Shown here piece after piece: positions 1-9,449 of a stretch of 64,000 bases of DNA. The notes beneath the pieces were generated by a model, which ran no database searches, was not told where the DNA came from, and saw only the letters and a program-made list of their open reading frames with translations. The DNA is taken from positions 54,282,256-54,346,255 of the forward strand of contig NC_089821.1 in NCBI RefSeq assembly GCF_035046505.1, given 5' to 3'. Source of the stretch: Tiliqua scincoides. Taxonomy: Eukaryota; Chordata; Lepidosauria; Squamata; Scincidae. The translations under genes were made by a program, and so were the position numbers. Within the stretch, counting starts at the first letter, position 1. Each line of letters starts with the position of its first letter.

Positions 1-217
1 AAGCCTCTGGCCCACTCAACTGAACATAACCAGAACTGTGCTATGATTGTGTGCCAGAGAGGTTGAATGAATGAGCCCATTCATTCATTTATTCACTCAT
101 GTAAGTTCCATCTCTAATTTATTTATTTAAATTTTTATTTAAATTTTTTTCCTCAGCCCTCCACACCACACCAGATATTTAATGCGGCCCTCTGGTCAAA
201 AAGTTTGGAGACCCCTG
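1..217. mobile_element. hAT non-autonomous element, family 1 (right part, cut by window edge)
   Basis: The right end reads GTTTGGAGACCCCTG, the inverted complement of the left end of the complete copy at 9049-9346, and is followed by CTCTAGAG (218-225), a target site typical of hAT elements. The left end lies outside the window. The interior shares the A/T-rich block and the unit around GAATGAATGAGCCC with the copies at 9049 and 35235. Confidence 0.75.
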
Positions 218-225
218 CTCTAGAG

Positions 226-1600
226 AGAAAGCAAAACACCTGCAGCTCTGCTGGAACAGGCTTGCTCTGTTCATTCCTATGGGGTCAATATCTGGTCACT
301 TTCACAGCAGGGAGCTTTCAGCACCAGAACCATGCTGAAATGGTGAGTTTGGTGTGTTTGATCAGGACGGACATACTATATCCGCATTACACTTATGGAG
401 CTTTGGCCCCACTCCTACTGGCGCACTGTGCTGCCTGAACTAGCATTCTGGCAGTGCATGGTCTTTAAAGGCTATCACAAAAGGAGACATGCCATTTTGC
501 AGTTGTTGAGTGTCCACGCCCACATGCCAGCCTTGCTACGCTATACCTGGCTCCAGTAAGTCAGTGCAAGGGGGAGTAGAATGGGGTGGGGAGGGTGGAG
601 GCTGGGGTTGAGTTTATTGAGTGGCAATAGTGCTAACAAAGGCAAACAAAATTCTCGTAAAGGGATACATTATGGGCACAATCCCAACCAGTTCTACTCA
701 GAAGTAAGTCCTGTTTTGTTCAATGGGGCTTACTCTCAGGAAAGTGTGGTTAGGATTGCAGCCTTATTCTCACTTGTGGGTGGGGTGCCTAATTTGTTTT
801 AAGAAATCAGTGAAACATTATTCTAAACTTGTTTTCCCTGCAAAGGTCTTCTCTGGGTCATCCTCTTAACCAGACAAACCAATATGTTTTTGGAGGATAA
901 TAATCTACCCCAGTTTCTTTAGGAAAATCCTATTTAGTAGTGAGAACACTGCCCCCCCAGGGCAAATAAGTTGGGGTGCATGCATGTGTTTGACAGGCTG
1001 AAAGTTCCACTGATACCTCTTCTGTTGCAAACACTCTACCCAATGATATCTGCATGCATTTAAAGAATATATCAGCCTCATGAGCAGGTTGTGCATGGAT
1101 GGAGCATTTGTTGCTTGGGATCATAAGACTGAAAATTAAAAACATAATTTGAAGGATAGCTAATTAAGACATGAAGCTACTGGTCTAACACCGAAACTCC
1201 TTTGCACTATCACTTGGCTATACATACATTTTCTACAACCACAATGATTAGAAATTGGGTTGTGCCCTAGTTTTTCCTCAGAGCAGCTTGTATATGAATC
1301 TCAAGCAGTCTCCCACCCATGCAGTTTATAGACCCATCTGCTAAAGACAGATGATTACAGCTGAATAAACGACAAGCAAGGCTGCACAAAATGACACTGG
1401 GATATCCCTTGCTATGCAGTCAAAGGTGCAGACTAGTCCTCTGTCTGGGATGCAAATGTACAATGTGGCAACTGTATTTTTACAAATACATTCTGTGTGA
1501 TTTAGAATAAGTCATTCAGTGCCTACAAAATTAGAATGAGGGTGTAGTAAAAATCCTTGCTTTCTCTTCCCCTTCCATTTTTGTGCCTATTTGTCACAAA
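226..1600. other. No gene seen; unique-looking DNA with one small MITE
   Basis: Short open frames here have no recognisable motifs or splice context. Only the palindromic MITE at 674-763 stands out. Confidence 0.5.
674..763. mobile_element. Short palindromic MITE (family B, about 90 bp)
   Basis: The ends are GGGCACAATCC and GGATTGCAGCC, near inverted complements, around a core that contains CAGAAGTAAGTCC and GGGGCTTACT. The same unit recurs at 11425, 11526, 35879, 49998, 50117, 51783, 52197 and 56653. Confidence 0.7.
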
Positions 1601-1609
1601 TTGTGGACA

Positions 1610-1920
1610 TTTCTATCTCCTTGGAGGTTTCTGTGATGTTGCAGCTCCTAAAAACTGCTGAGACATCCTTCTGCCACACCCTTTGTACTTTCTTAATTCA
1701 GTGTTATTAACAGAAAGCCTTGTGGCATCCCAGACAAGTCTTGTGGATCAAGAGTCTCTTTGGCTCAACTTCCCTGAAACAAAGGATTCTGGCCAGCCCT
1801 CTTGCTGAGATTGGCACATGCCCACTGATGGAGCAGCCAAGTTCACCTGCTTAGGTAGTAGGATGCCCAGGTGGTCTTAAAGCATTCAATTGGATGATCC
1901 TATGACATCATCAACCACAG
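1610..1920. repeat. Dispersed repeat D, copy 1
   Basis: This stretch aligns by eye with 29995-30360. Shared landmarks are TTCTGTGATGT followed by CAGCT, GACATCCT.CTGCCA, CCCACTGATGGA, GAGCAGCCA and a final block with ATGA..TCATCAACC or its variant. I do not recognise the family; no coding capacity is visible. Confidence 0.5.
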
Positions 1921-1999
1921 ATTTTAAAAATTAATGCACACCACTCTGGTTTGTCACTGATATACTGCATCCATGTATTAATGAAGGCCACACCCACAA

Positions 2000-2680
2000 C
2001 CCACAGGAGTGCAGGAGCTGAACACACATACATATCCCTTCTCAAGTAGTTATGAATGGGAGAAAGTATCCAGCAATTCATCTTCAGAGGTTTCATTTTA
2101 CTTTCTGTCTTTTAAGCTTTGGGCCAACACAGTTCCTAAAAAATCTCATCTCAATAGAGAGCATCTCTTCTCCATTTCTTTACCCTCCTGGTACTCAGTA
2201 TGTTCAAGCTGCATTCATGTAAGGTAAAGTTTTGCTGGAGTATCCAATGCAAAAAGGCACTCCAGTTCCTCCCATGACAGTCTAATTCTGCAACCCTAAG
2301 CAAAGAAGCAGGCCTGTAGTCCTGCTACAAAGACAGAGCTGCTAATGCCCAACAGTCTGGCTCTCAAGCACTCCAGCCCCACCCCTACATTATGCCTATT
2401 AAAGTCTGGCCAAACCTTTCAGGAGGTAAGTCGCAAGTTGTTTTGCTGAGTGGGGTGGATTTTCCTCTGCCCATAGTCACTGGGGTTCTTTTGAATCAGG
2501 CACCTGTAGTTCTTCACTCTTTTGAAGAAGCTGTACTCAGGCTACATTCTTATACTTAGAGAAGTATTACAGGCACATGTTTCTGCCTGTTGGGACTGTT
2601 CTTTGGTTTTTATGACCTGTACTTTTAACGTTTTCCTAAATGAAATCCTGAATGAAAACTGCCAGGTGCTCTTTCAAAAC
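2000..2680. other. No gene or clear repeat seen
   Basis: Ordinary A/T-moderate DNA. Frames on both strands are short and without motif. Confidence 0.4.
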
Positions 2681-2689
2681 AGATTTGGT

Positions 2690-2752
2690 ACTTACTTAAG
2701 TCTTACTTACTCCATTACTTACTTACTTACTCCATTACTTAAGTCGCCAAGG
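2690..2752. repeat. Tetranucleotide (ACTT)n tract, imperfect
   Basis: Repeated CTTA/ACTT units are interrupted by two copies of CTCCATTACTTA. Confidence 0.7.
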
Positions 2753-2784
2753 TAGCTTACAAACGTATGCATAAAGTTGTATAT

Positions 2785-2983
2785 CAAGGGTAGGCAAATG
2801 TTTTTGGCAAACAGGCTGGATGTTTGGCGCTGACATCATATTATCCCTAAATTTCTGGGTTGTTGAGGTCTCTGAAACAAATTGGGTCTGAGGCTTTGCC
2901 TCCCAAGCCAAGCTCTGCATGGGCTGAGTGACTTTGGGTGGCAGACCAAATCTGGCCCATAGTCCAGAGGTTGCTGACCCCTG
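2785..2983. mobile_element. Probable hAT-like non-autonomous element
   Basis: It opens with CAAGGGTAGGCAAATG and closes with GGTTGCTGACCCCTG, imperfect inverted ends of the hAT type. I could not find a convincing 8-bp target duplication, so the call rests on the ends alone. Confidence 0.5.
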
Positions 2984-3315
2984 CTGCTGACCCCAGTGAT
3001 GAGGAATGAAGAAAACGCTGCTGTTCATCACATTAAAGCTTCCAGTTGAATTGGGGCCTGGGCAATTGTGAGCCTGTTTCTGTAGCATACATGCCTGCCA
3101 TTCCAAAACAAAGAAATTGAGTGGGAGAGTTTCTGAATGGCATCTGAAACTCATCAAGGCTTCATCTCAAAGGGAATTTCGTAAGGGAAACAAAAGTCTG
3201 CTCTGATTATAGTGGCCAATGATAGCCACAAATGTAGGCTGCTGATCCACCAGCCTCATTCTAATTTGAGTCAACTGTTGAATTATCCCCTAGTTCAGTG
3301 GAATTGCTGATGTTT

Positions 3316-3740
3316 ATAATAATAATAGTAGTAGTATTTATATACTGCCTTTCTGGTCATTGGATTATTTATTCTGGTCATCTGACTTTATTCAAGGCAG
3401 TTCACATAGGCAGGCGTTTCTAAATCCCTCGAGGGGATTTTTACAATCACAGAAAGGTTCTCTTTTTCAAGAACCACACATTTCAGATGGATCTTTCATG
3501 GTCTGGTATCACTTCTGGCCCCCAGTTGCCTCCCACGCTGACTGACAAGCAGCTCCTTCATCTCTCACTTGAAGGGCAGCCAAGATGCTCCTTCGCTCAC
3601 ACTAAAGGGCAGGTGGAATAACTCAGCTCAGCTTGTCAGCTGCTTCAAGGTCTCACCATTCACGGAGCTGCCAGTGGCCTTGAACCTTCAGATGTTATCT
3701 TCGGGCTAATGGAGGCTCTACCCTCTAGACCAGACCTCAT
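3316..3740 (-). mobile_element. tRNA-headed SINE with LINE-like (AAT)n tail
   Basis: Read on the minus strand it starts with a tRNA-like head (TGGTCTAGAGGGTAGAGCC, resembling an A box), passes through a body naming the block GCAGCTGACAAGC, and ends in a tail with GGCAGTATATAAATAC and ATT/ATA repeats. A better-preserved copy lies at 26590-26990. Confidence 0.55.
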
Positions 3741-4149
3741 GTCCAATTGTTTATTGGACAATGTTTCAATATCAGTGGTATTACACCCTTAATGCAAAGC
3801 AGTACAATGGGAAGATCATACTGGGGTCCTGCATTGGAACAAGAATGTGCCTGTACTGTGTGATTCAAATAAGGATCTGATTTTCATTCAGGGTTACCTG
3901 CAAAATTAGCAGAAGACATATGGATTTTGGGTATAGCGGGGCTGCCAAGGATTTTGACTCCCAATTTTGGCTCTTCCACAGAAAGTCAACTCTTCCTCCA
4001 TTCCTATTTTTGGTCTACACACGATCTTTTTCACTTACCTCTTGACTCAGCCATATTTTCACTGGTGCCACCAGGATTCACCTCCTCCCACCTCCATGCT
4101 ACCTCCTTGCCTGCCCCTTCTCCATCCAGACACTCCCCTTTTCCTTCTC

Positions 4150-4316
4150 TTCCTTACCTGTGCTCCTGCCAGTAGCTGGCAGCAGGCCTCCAACACTGCC
4201 ACTGTTTGCAGTGGTGGTTCTGGAATGGTTGGTGGACGCAGACAGTGCACACTGCCATATGTCACCAGAACAGCTGTTCCACTGCTGCAAAAACCAGTTG
4301 GGATTGGGCTGTTAAT
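4150..4316. repeat. Dispersed repeat C (partial)
   Basis: Contains CTGTTTGCAGTGGTGG, later TGTTCCACTG and the end GGGATTGGGCTGTTA. The same landmarks recur near 61670-61810 and, more diverged, near 21480-21630. The shared end suggests a longer palindromic MITE. Confidence 0.4.
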
Positions 4317-4699
4317 TTCATTGTGCGTCCCAATCCAGAAGTGATTCCAGTACAGCATGCTTAAAACATTCCCTATTTTTGCCTAAAATGTCATTTGACA
4401 GAGCAAATCATTTGTTTGGGAAGGGGGGCAACAGCATCAACTCTAGTGTCTACTGTCCTTTTCCCTGCACTAAGAGGCAACATTCCTGGTCATGGCTTGG
4501 TGCAGCAGGACAACCACATGCAATGCCCCAACCATCATCTGAACAACTGGCTCTTCTCCAAGCAGACCTTTGTCCAGGTAGAAGCTCTATATGTAGATTT
4601 GGATCAAGTAAACTCTGTGCATTCTTTGGCAGTTTTTGATTAGTGCCACACATTGGTAATGTAAAAAAAGAAAACAATCAAGTTCAGTTATATGGCAAA

Positions 4700-5126
4700 A
4701 TAAAGTAAATATTTAATCTAGTTTATTTGGAATGGACACAATGCAAAATGCAATATTAAGATAAATATTTGCTTAGAAAGCATTTATCAAAATAAATATA
4801 AAATATAGATACTACAAATAATTTAAACTGCCCCCCCCCCCAGATGGTGAGAAACAGTTCTTGCATCTTGAAAATAGAAAATGAAACAACAGTTTGCAGC
4901 CTGGTCCTTCGGTTCAGTTCTCCAGGCATTTTTCCCCCCCAAACTCTTCGGTTTGTAAATGCTTTTCAGAGGAGACTTGATCACTCTGCTCAGCAACCTC
5001 TTCAGGTCCGAAGAAACCTTATAATTTCTGGCATCCTTCTCTGTTTTCCTTCATTGGTATCCTGCTCCAGTCCAATCGAATCACAGTCTGAGACTTTTGA
5101 TCCTGTTTGCCATCTAGAGGCATTTT
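4700..5126 (-). other. Probable 3'UTR exon (exon 2) of the left PHLDA2-like gene
   Basis: On the minus strand a pyrimidine-rich tract ends in CCCTCCAG, giving a splice acceptor whose exon starts at 5126. The exon is homologous to the 3'UTR exon of the right gene (54254-54660). GATACCAATGAAGGA (5047-5061) is identical in both. A 20-base block at 4808-4827 differs at one base from its partner at 54536-54555, and the following A/T-rich stretch aligns to the AATAAA signal (4727-4722 here). No long frame is conserved between the two exons, so I read this as untranslated. The divergence here contrasts with the identical first exons. The acceptor and the 3' end (about 4700) are inferred. Confidence 0.65.
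4722..4727 (-). terminator. Polyadenylation signal AATAAA of the left PHLDA2-like gene
   Basis: AATAAA on the minus strand lies about 100 bases past the conserved block TTTAAATTATTTGTA, the same spacing as in the right gene. Further AATAAA-like hexamers lie close by, so the exact cleavage site is unknown. Confidence 0.5.
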
Positions 5127-5219
5127 CTGGAGGGTAACCAAAATAGAGACAGTCAGCAAAGCAGAAGAGAAAACATAGCATTATCAAACACAATCATCAA
5201 ACACTGTAATCCTGAGGTA

Positions 5220-5600
5220 TTCAATCTGCACGTTCCGCCTCCCTAGTGAGGCGGGGCTAACCTCCCGGGGCATCACCAGGCATCTCGGGGAGGGAGGTGG
5301 CCTGCAGCTGCTCTGCTGCTGAGCTCAGCTGCCTCCTGACTTGATGCTTTTCGGAGGCTGCGAACGAGGTGGGTGGGGCAGTGTGAAACATGGTGGAGGG
5401 AGGTTGGAGAGAAGGCTGGCCGGGCAGGCAGAGGTGCCGCATCTCATCATGGAGCTCCCTTCATGTGCAACCTTGCCCCAAGGATTACATTTCCCAGTGT
5501 GCCCCTTGCCCTGGGCATCCTGGGATTGGTCAAGGCTGCTTGGGAAGGAAGGAGCCAGCCTGCTCCTAGTGGGAGGTGTCCAAATGCCCCAGCCTCCATC
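5220..5600. promoter_or_regulatory. GC-rich island in the intron of the left PHLDA2-like gene
   Basis: GC content rises over about 380 bp. It contains GATTACATTTCCCAGTGTGC, which resembles the ZNF143/Staf motif (TTCCCAG core), and an inverted-like TGGGCATCCTGGGATTGG. It could be a small CpG island or a GC-rich repeat; I see no exon starting here. Confidence 0.25.
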
Positions 5601-6480
5601 TCACAGCATTCACTAAATCTGGCATTGAGCTGTTAATGTGGCTACTGTCCCCACAGCCTTATCTCTTGGGAGAAGCCTTGCCAATACAGAAGCATTTGGA
5701 GATGAAAGAGCCATTCTTATCCCTATATACAGTATTTGTTTCAGTTCAATGGCACTTCTATACAAGTATTTATCACGTCAAAAGAGAAATAGTGAGGAAT
5801 TATTTTGTGCATAAAATATCCTTTGCTTCATAACCTATGCTTCATCAAGATTAAAAATCTAGTTACATTTAAAAGAAAGATTCAAGAACTACAATGGCAT
5901 TTTGTACTAGGATTCTTTTCCACTGAACATCAGCTGCTGCATATTGCAAAATTACATATTTGGAAGAAACACTGAATCCACAATCCTGGACACACAGAGG
6001 ATTAAGCCCCACAGAACACTGTTGGAAACATCCAGATCTTTGGTGCAGTGGTGCACTCTCATGGGAAGATCTTTCCATTAAGAGGATTCTACTTGTACAA
6101 GGGCCCCTTGTGCAAATGTCACTGTACACCACTGCACCAAAGACCTGGAGTGGAACTTATTTTCAAACCAACATGAATAGGACTGTATTGTCATTTCAGT
6201 CCTTGGCTCCAGTGAATCTCATGGAGCTAGAAGTTTGATCCAGTAAAGACCACACTACTGGCCCAATAGGCAGGCTTGTCACATGCACAATTCCCAATGG
6301 GGAGGGGAGAATCATACCCTGTGCAAACACATATGCACAGTAAGACTGTCACACAGAGGGATTTCCGATGAAACATGCAAAGGGTTGTGCTGCACCAGGA
6401 TAGGAAGAGAAGCCAAAACCACACACAGTTGTATTTTTTTTTGGCAACTACAGTGAGGGAGTGCTTAGCAGTGAGACAGG
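5601..6480. other. Intronic DNA of the left PHLDA2-like gene; nothing recognised
   Basis: No exon, repeat family or conserved block matching the right-hand intron was found by eye. Confidence 0.4.
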
Positions 6481-6489
6481 TGTGTGGCA

Positions 6490-6846
6490 GAACCTGAAGG
6501 CCTGATCATGTCCATCACTGATGCAGTTGCAGTGCAGCCCCAAGGTAAGGGAACAAACGTTCCTTTACCATATGGAGGCTTGAATGACTGCTCCTTCACT
6601 GCAGGAAGCAGCACAAACCCTGTTGACATAGGTCCCAATCCTATCCAATTTTCCAGCGCCGGTTGCAATGCAGCCCTGAGGAAAGGGAACAAATGTTCCC
6701 CTACCTCAAGGAGGTTTCTGTGACTGCTGCTCCACCACAAGATGCAGTGCATGCCCCATTGGCACAGTTGCACCGGTGCTGTAAAATTGGATAGGATTGG
6801 GCCCATACCTGCATTGGTGCTGGAAAGTTGAATAGGATCGGGCCCT
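6490..6846. mobile_element. MITE family A: one copy nested in or abutting another
   Basis: A well-formed copy spans 6631-6804 (ends GGTCCCAATCCTATCC and GGATAGGATTGGGCCC) with ATA on both sides, a 3-bp target duplication. Pieces of a second copy lie on the left (6515-6600, with the AAGGGAACAAACGTTCC core) and on the right (6810-6846, ending GGATCGGGCCCTC), so the inner copy seems to have landed inside the outer one. Confidence 0.65.
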
Positions 6847-7206
6847 CAGACAACTCAGGTATGAAAGAAGCCAGCGTGCAAGTTCTTTGGGCTGTGCTGC
6901 TTAAAAAATAAAGGTGTGTGTGTGGGGGGGGGGGAGAATCTCCTGACGTGACCATCACTAGTTTATGGGGTGTATGACTACCTGAAGTGCCCACTCTGAT
7001 CAGGTCCTCTTTGAAGCCTTTAAGCTGCGGGGCCAATGCTAGATGGGTATCCATATTTGGTAAGAAGGTCTATGAAAACTGGAGCCCAACCACACCAAGA
7101 CAAACCAAAGCTGTGCATAGGTCTCCATTGAGATCCCTCCACCGCCAGCCTGAGTGGAAGTCATGGGCCTCCCCACCTGCAATCCTCTGAAGAGTTTTGC
7201 GGCCCA

Positions 7207-7535
7207 TAAGAGCCCTGCTGGATCAGGCCAAACACCCATGTAGTCCAGCCTCCTGTATCTCACAGTGGTCCACTAGATGCCTCAGGGACCACAGAAGACA
7301 ACAAGAGACCTACATCCCATGGCCTCCCTTGTACCTGGCATTCTGAGTAGCCTACTTCTAAAATCAGAAGGTTGCACACACACATTATGGCTTGTAACCT
7401 GCGATGGACTTTTCTTCGAGCAATCTGCCCGATCCCCTTTGAATGGCATCCAGGCCAGAAGCCACCCCGCATCCTGCGGCAAGGAGTTCCACAGACCAGG
7501 CACACGCGGGGTCAAGCAGTTCTTTCTCTGGTCTG
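7207..7535 (-). mobile_element. CR1 LINE 3' end in intron 1 of the left PHLDA2-like gene
   Basis: Minus-strand translation of the upstream part gives GLWNSLPQDAG, matching GLWNSLPQDVV near the C terminus of the intact CR1 ORF2 at 13061-15943. The 3'UTR follows and ends at the CR1 terminus near CTCTTATG. The part from 7295 rightward belongs to the block that is identical in the right gene; the terminal 88 bases do not. Confidence 0.8.
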
Positions 7536-7739
7536 CCCCAACTCTCCTACCGCCCGGCCTTCTGGCTCTGGTGCTGCGCAAGAGGGGAGAGCGCACCCCC
7601 TCCACTCGACCCCACCCGCCCCTGCCCGGCCAGTGCACCTCTGGCGGCCCCGAGGGACCTCTCCTCTGGCCACCTGCCGACCCCTCGAGGGCACGCAGGC
7701 CCCGTGGCCGGGAGTCCCCCCGGCAGCGGCGGCGCTCAC

Positions 7740-8244
7740 CTCGGGCGGCGGGGCGTCAGGGGCCGCGGGCGCGCGCGGGGGCGTCGTGGGCCTGCCGGGC
7801 GGCCTCCTGGCGGCTGCGGAAGTCCTGCAGGGCGCGCTTGTTCTGGAAGTCGATGAGCGCCAGCGTGATGGAGGCGTTCCAGCAGCTCTCGCCCGGGCAG
7901 CGGAAGTCGATCTCGCGGCGGTCGGTGGTGACGATGGTGAAGTAGACGTACTTGCCGGTGCGCTCCACGCAGTCCACCTTCTGGATGGAGCCGAAGCGCA
8001 GCTCCTTGGCCCGCCCGCCGCCGCCCTCGGGGCTCAGGCTCAGGCTGTCCCTGCTCAGCACCACCTGCTTGCGCTTCCACAGCTGGAACAGGCTGGCGCT
8101 CCGCTTCTCCAGCTCGCCCGAGCGCAGCACCTCCGGCGCCGCCACCGCAGGCGCGGCCTCTTCGCGCACCGGGCCCTTCATGCTCGCTCGCCTGCCGCGC
8201 CGCACCGTCTGCGCCAGCGCCCCGCCGCGCCCCATTTATGGCCT
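7740..8244 (-). other. Exon 1 region of the left PHLDA2-like gene
   Basis: The donor reads CCCGAG/GTGAGC on the minus strand (last exon base 7740). The transcription start is not directly visible. A TATA-like CATAAATGG lies at 8240-8232, which would put the start near 8210. Intron 1 would then run from 7739 to 5127. Confidence 0.6.
7756..8181 (-). CDS. PHLDA2: PHLDA2-like protein, left copy (141 aa, identical to the right copy)
   Basis: This encodes a small pleckstrin-homology-only protein of the PHLDA2 (IPL/TSSC3) type. Known members bind phosphoinositides at membranes and restrain growth and Akt signalling; that role is taken from the family. The PH domain covers about residues 18-119, with family blocks [58 protein letters not shown] and [20 protein letters not shown]. 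Basic residues K26-R27 and K36-R37-K38 fall where lipid contact is expected. The tail is short and Ala/Arg-rich; human PHLDA2 has 152 residues. I chose the ATG at 8181 because it has A at -3 and matches the family start; an in-frame ATG at 8235 lies in the TATA-like box. The whole CDS is in exon 1, and the stop comes 16 bases before the donor at 7740/7739. No disabling change is seen. Confidence 0.85.
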   Translation of the reverse strand: MKGPVREEAAPAVAAPEVLRSGELEKRSASLFQLWKRKQVVLSRDSLSLSPEGGGGRAKELRFGSIQKVDCVERTGKYVYFTIVTTDRREIDFRCPGESCWNASITLALIDFQNKRALQDFRSRQEAARQAHDAPARARGP

Positions 8245-8525
8245 TGGCCGTGCCCCGCCCCGAGGCACAACCCAAGCCCCACCCGGCCGGCCAGCCCAGC
8301 CCAGCCCAGCCCAGGGTGACTCGGTAGCCTCGGCCGTTCCTCCTGCAGTCTCCCCTCGGGGCTTCCTTGCCGAGCACGTGGTCGCCCCGTCTTCCAAACC
8401 AGCGCCTTCATGCGCTTGGCAAACGTTGCGTGGCGGTGCCAAAGCGGCCCCCAGAAGCAGGACGGACCGTCGCTCGCTCCTCTGCATGGCTCCCACCGGG
8501 TGTTCGCTCCTGCGTGTTACTTGGT
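8245..8525 (-). promoter_or_regulatory. CpG-rich upstream region of the left PHLDA2-like gene
   Basis: GC-rich DNA with a GC box (GGGGCGGGGC on the minus strand, about 8250-8260), an E-box CACGTG (8375-8380) and a short (CCAGC)n run near 8291-8315. It shares only fragments such as GGGTGGGGCTTG with the upstream region of the right gene, so the two genes appear to have different promoters. Confidence 0.5.
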
Positions 8526-8529
8526 GGCA

Positions 8530-8682
8530 GGCCCGATCCTGCCCAACTTTCCAGCACTGGTGCAGCCACAATGCAGCCTCGAGGTAAGGGGACACATGTT
8601 CCCATGTACCTTGAGGAGGCCTCTGTGAGTGCCTCCCCACCACAGGATGCAGTGCACGCCCCATTGGATAGGATTGGGCCCT
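8530..8682. mobile_element. MITE family A
   Basis: Ends are GCCCGATCCTGCCC and GGATAGGATTGGGCC. The core carries ATGCAGCC, AGGTAAGGGGACA and GGATGCAGTGCACGCCCCATTGG, as in the other family A copies. The right half is shortened. Confidence 0.7.
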
Positions 8683-8812
8683 GAGTCCGCTGACTCCACT
8701 GACAAGTGTGGTAGGGGAGGTGAAAGTCCTGCTTCCGATGGCCCATTCATAGAATCATGGAAGGAACCTATAAGGTCATCAACCCCCTCCTATAGCAGGA
8801 AATCCTCTAGAA

Positions 8813-9040
8813 CAGCGATTTTCAACCCTTTTCATCTCAGGCCACACTGTCAATGGGCTAAATTGTCAAGGCACACCATCAGATTCTTGAGAATTGACAA
8901 GGCGCAACATGCTGCTGGTGGGAGGCTAACATCCCACAATGGCCCTAATAATAAATGACCTTCCCCCAAATTTCCACAGCACACCTGCAGACCATTCACA
9001 GCACACCGGTGTGCCACAGCACACTGGTTGAAAATAGTTG
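8813..9040. mobile_element. hAT non-autonomous element (family 2)
   Basis: Ends CAGCGATTTTCAACC and GGTTGAAAATAGTTG are inverted. It is flanked by CTCTAGAA (8805-8812) and CTCTAGAG (9041-9048), an 8-bp target duplication with one mismatch. Confidence 0.75.
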
Positions 9041-9048
9041 CTCTAGAG

Positions 9049-9346
9049 CAGGGGTCTCCAAACCCCCGCCCAGGGGCCGGATGTGGCCCACGGCGAGCCT
9101 CTTGTCCCCTGAAAGCCCCTGGCCAACTTTGCCAAACATGACTGGAACGATGCTCTGTTTGCATCTGGAGGGTGTTCTGAGGGCCAGAGAGGTTGAGTGA
9201 ATGAGCCCCTTCATCCATTTATTCACATATCTAAGTTCTATCTCTAATGTATTTATATAAATTTTATATTTAAATTTTTTTCCGGCCCTCAAAACCATGC
9301 CAGACATTTGATGCGGCTCTCTGGCCAAAACGTTTGGAGACCCCTG
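9049..9346. mobile_element. hAT non-autonomous element (family 1), complete
   Basis: Ends CAGGGGTCTCCAAAC and GTTTGGAGACCCCTG are exact inverted repeats. Flanks are CTCTAGAG (9041-9048) and CCCTAGAG (9347-9354). It inserted into the right target duplication of the neighbouring hAT. Other copies: 1-217 and 35235-35526. Confidence 0.85.
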
Positions 9347-9449
9347 CCCTAGAGCATCTCCAGCAGGTGCTTGTGGGGCCTCTGCTTGAAGATCTCCAGG
9401 GAGGGAGAATCCACCACCTCCTCTGTTCCACTGCCAAAGACATGCAGGT

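Larger units (their letters stand above)
7295..8244 (-). repeat. Inverted-repeat arm 1: 950 bp identical to the right PHLDA2 locus
   Basis: Compared by eye on the reverse strand, this block matches 50457-51587 without a visible mismatch, except that the right arm has 181 extra bases (tandem CR1 segment, about 51241-51421). It covers the start region, 5'UTR, CDS, splice donor and first part of intron 1. Outside both borders the two loci stop matching abruptly. Confidence 0.85.
8746..9435. mobile_element. CR1-type LINE 3' fragment split by two hAT insertions
   Basis: The outer parts (8746-8812 and 9347-9435) carry ATAGAATCATGGAAGGAACC, CAACCCCCTCC and AGGGAGGGAGAATCCACCACC, the CR1 3' pattern common in sauropsids. 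Between them lie the hAT elements at 8813-9040 and 9049-9346. Confidence 0.6.

Noticed and set aside
674-763. Many short direct and inverted repeats considered as a CRISPR-like array.
   Set aside because: Copies are spread over tens of kilobases with no regular spacing, and the genome is vertebrate; they are MITEs.
3927-4344. Overlapping Pro/Ser-rich frames of 82-125 codons.
   Set aside because: They run through dispersed repeat C, which recurs at 61670-61810 with different frames.
5002-5193. A minus-strand frame of 63 codons next to the splice acceptor, considered as the end of CDKN1C or another coding exon.
   Set aside because: No cyclin-dependent kinase inhibitor motif is present, and the frame is not kept in the homologous exon at 54254; the exon is untranslated.
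7207-8244. Left PHLDA2 copy as a CR1-primed retrocopy of unspliced PHLDA2 RNA (block ends at a true CR1 3' terminus and starts near the transcription start).
   Set aside because: A diverged homologue of the 3'UTR exon lies downstream at 5126-4700 in proper orientation, and the shared block includes the TATA-like box. An old gene duplicate with later conversion explains more.
7372-8377. Long overlapping open frames on both strands of the two CpG-rich blocks (up to 315 codons).
   Set aside because: They are GC-rich shadows of the PHLDA2 coding exon; only the PHLDA2 frame shows domain conservation.
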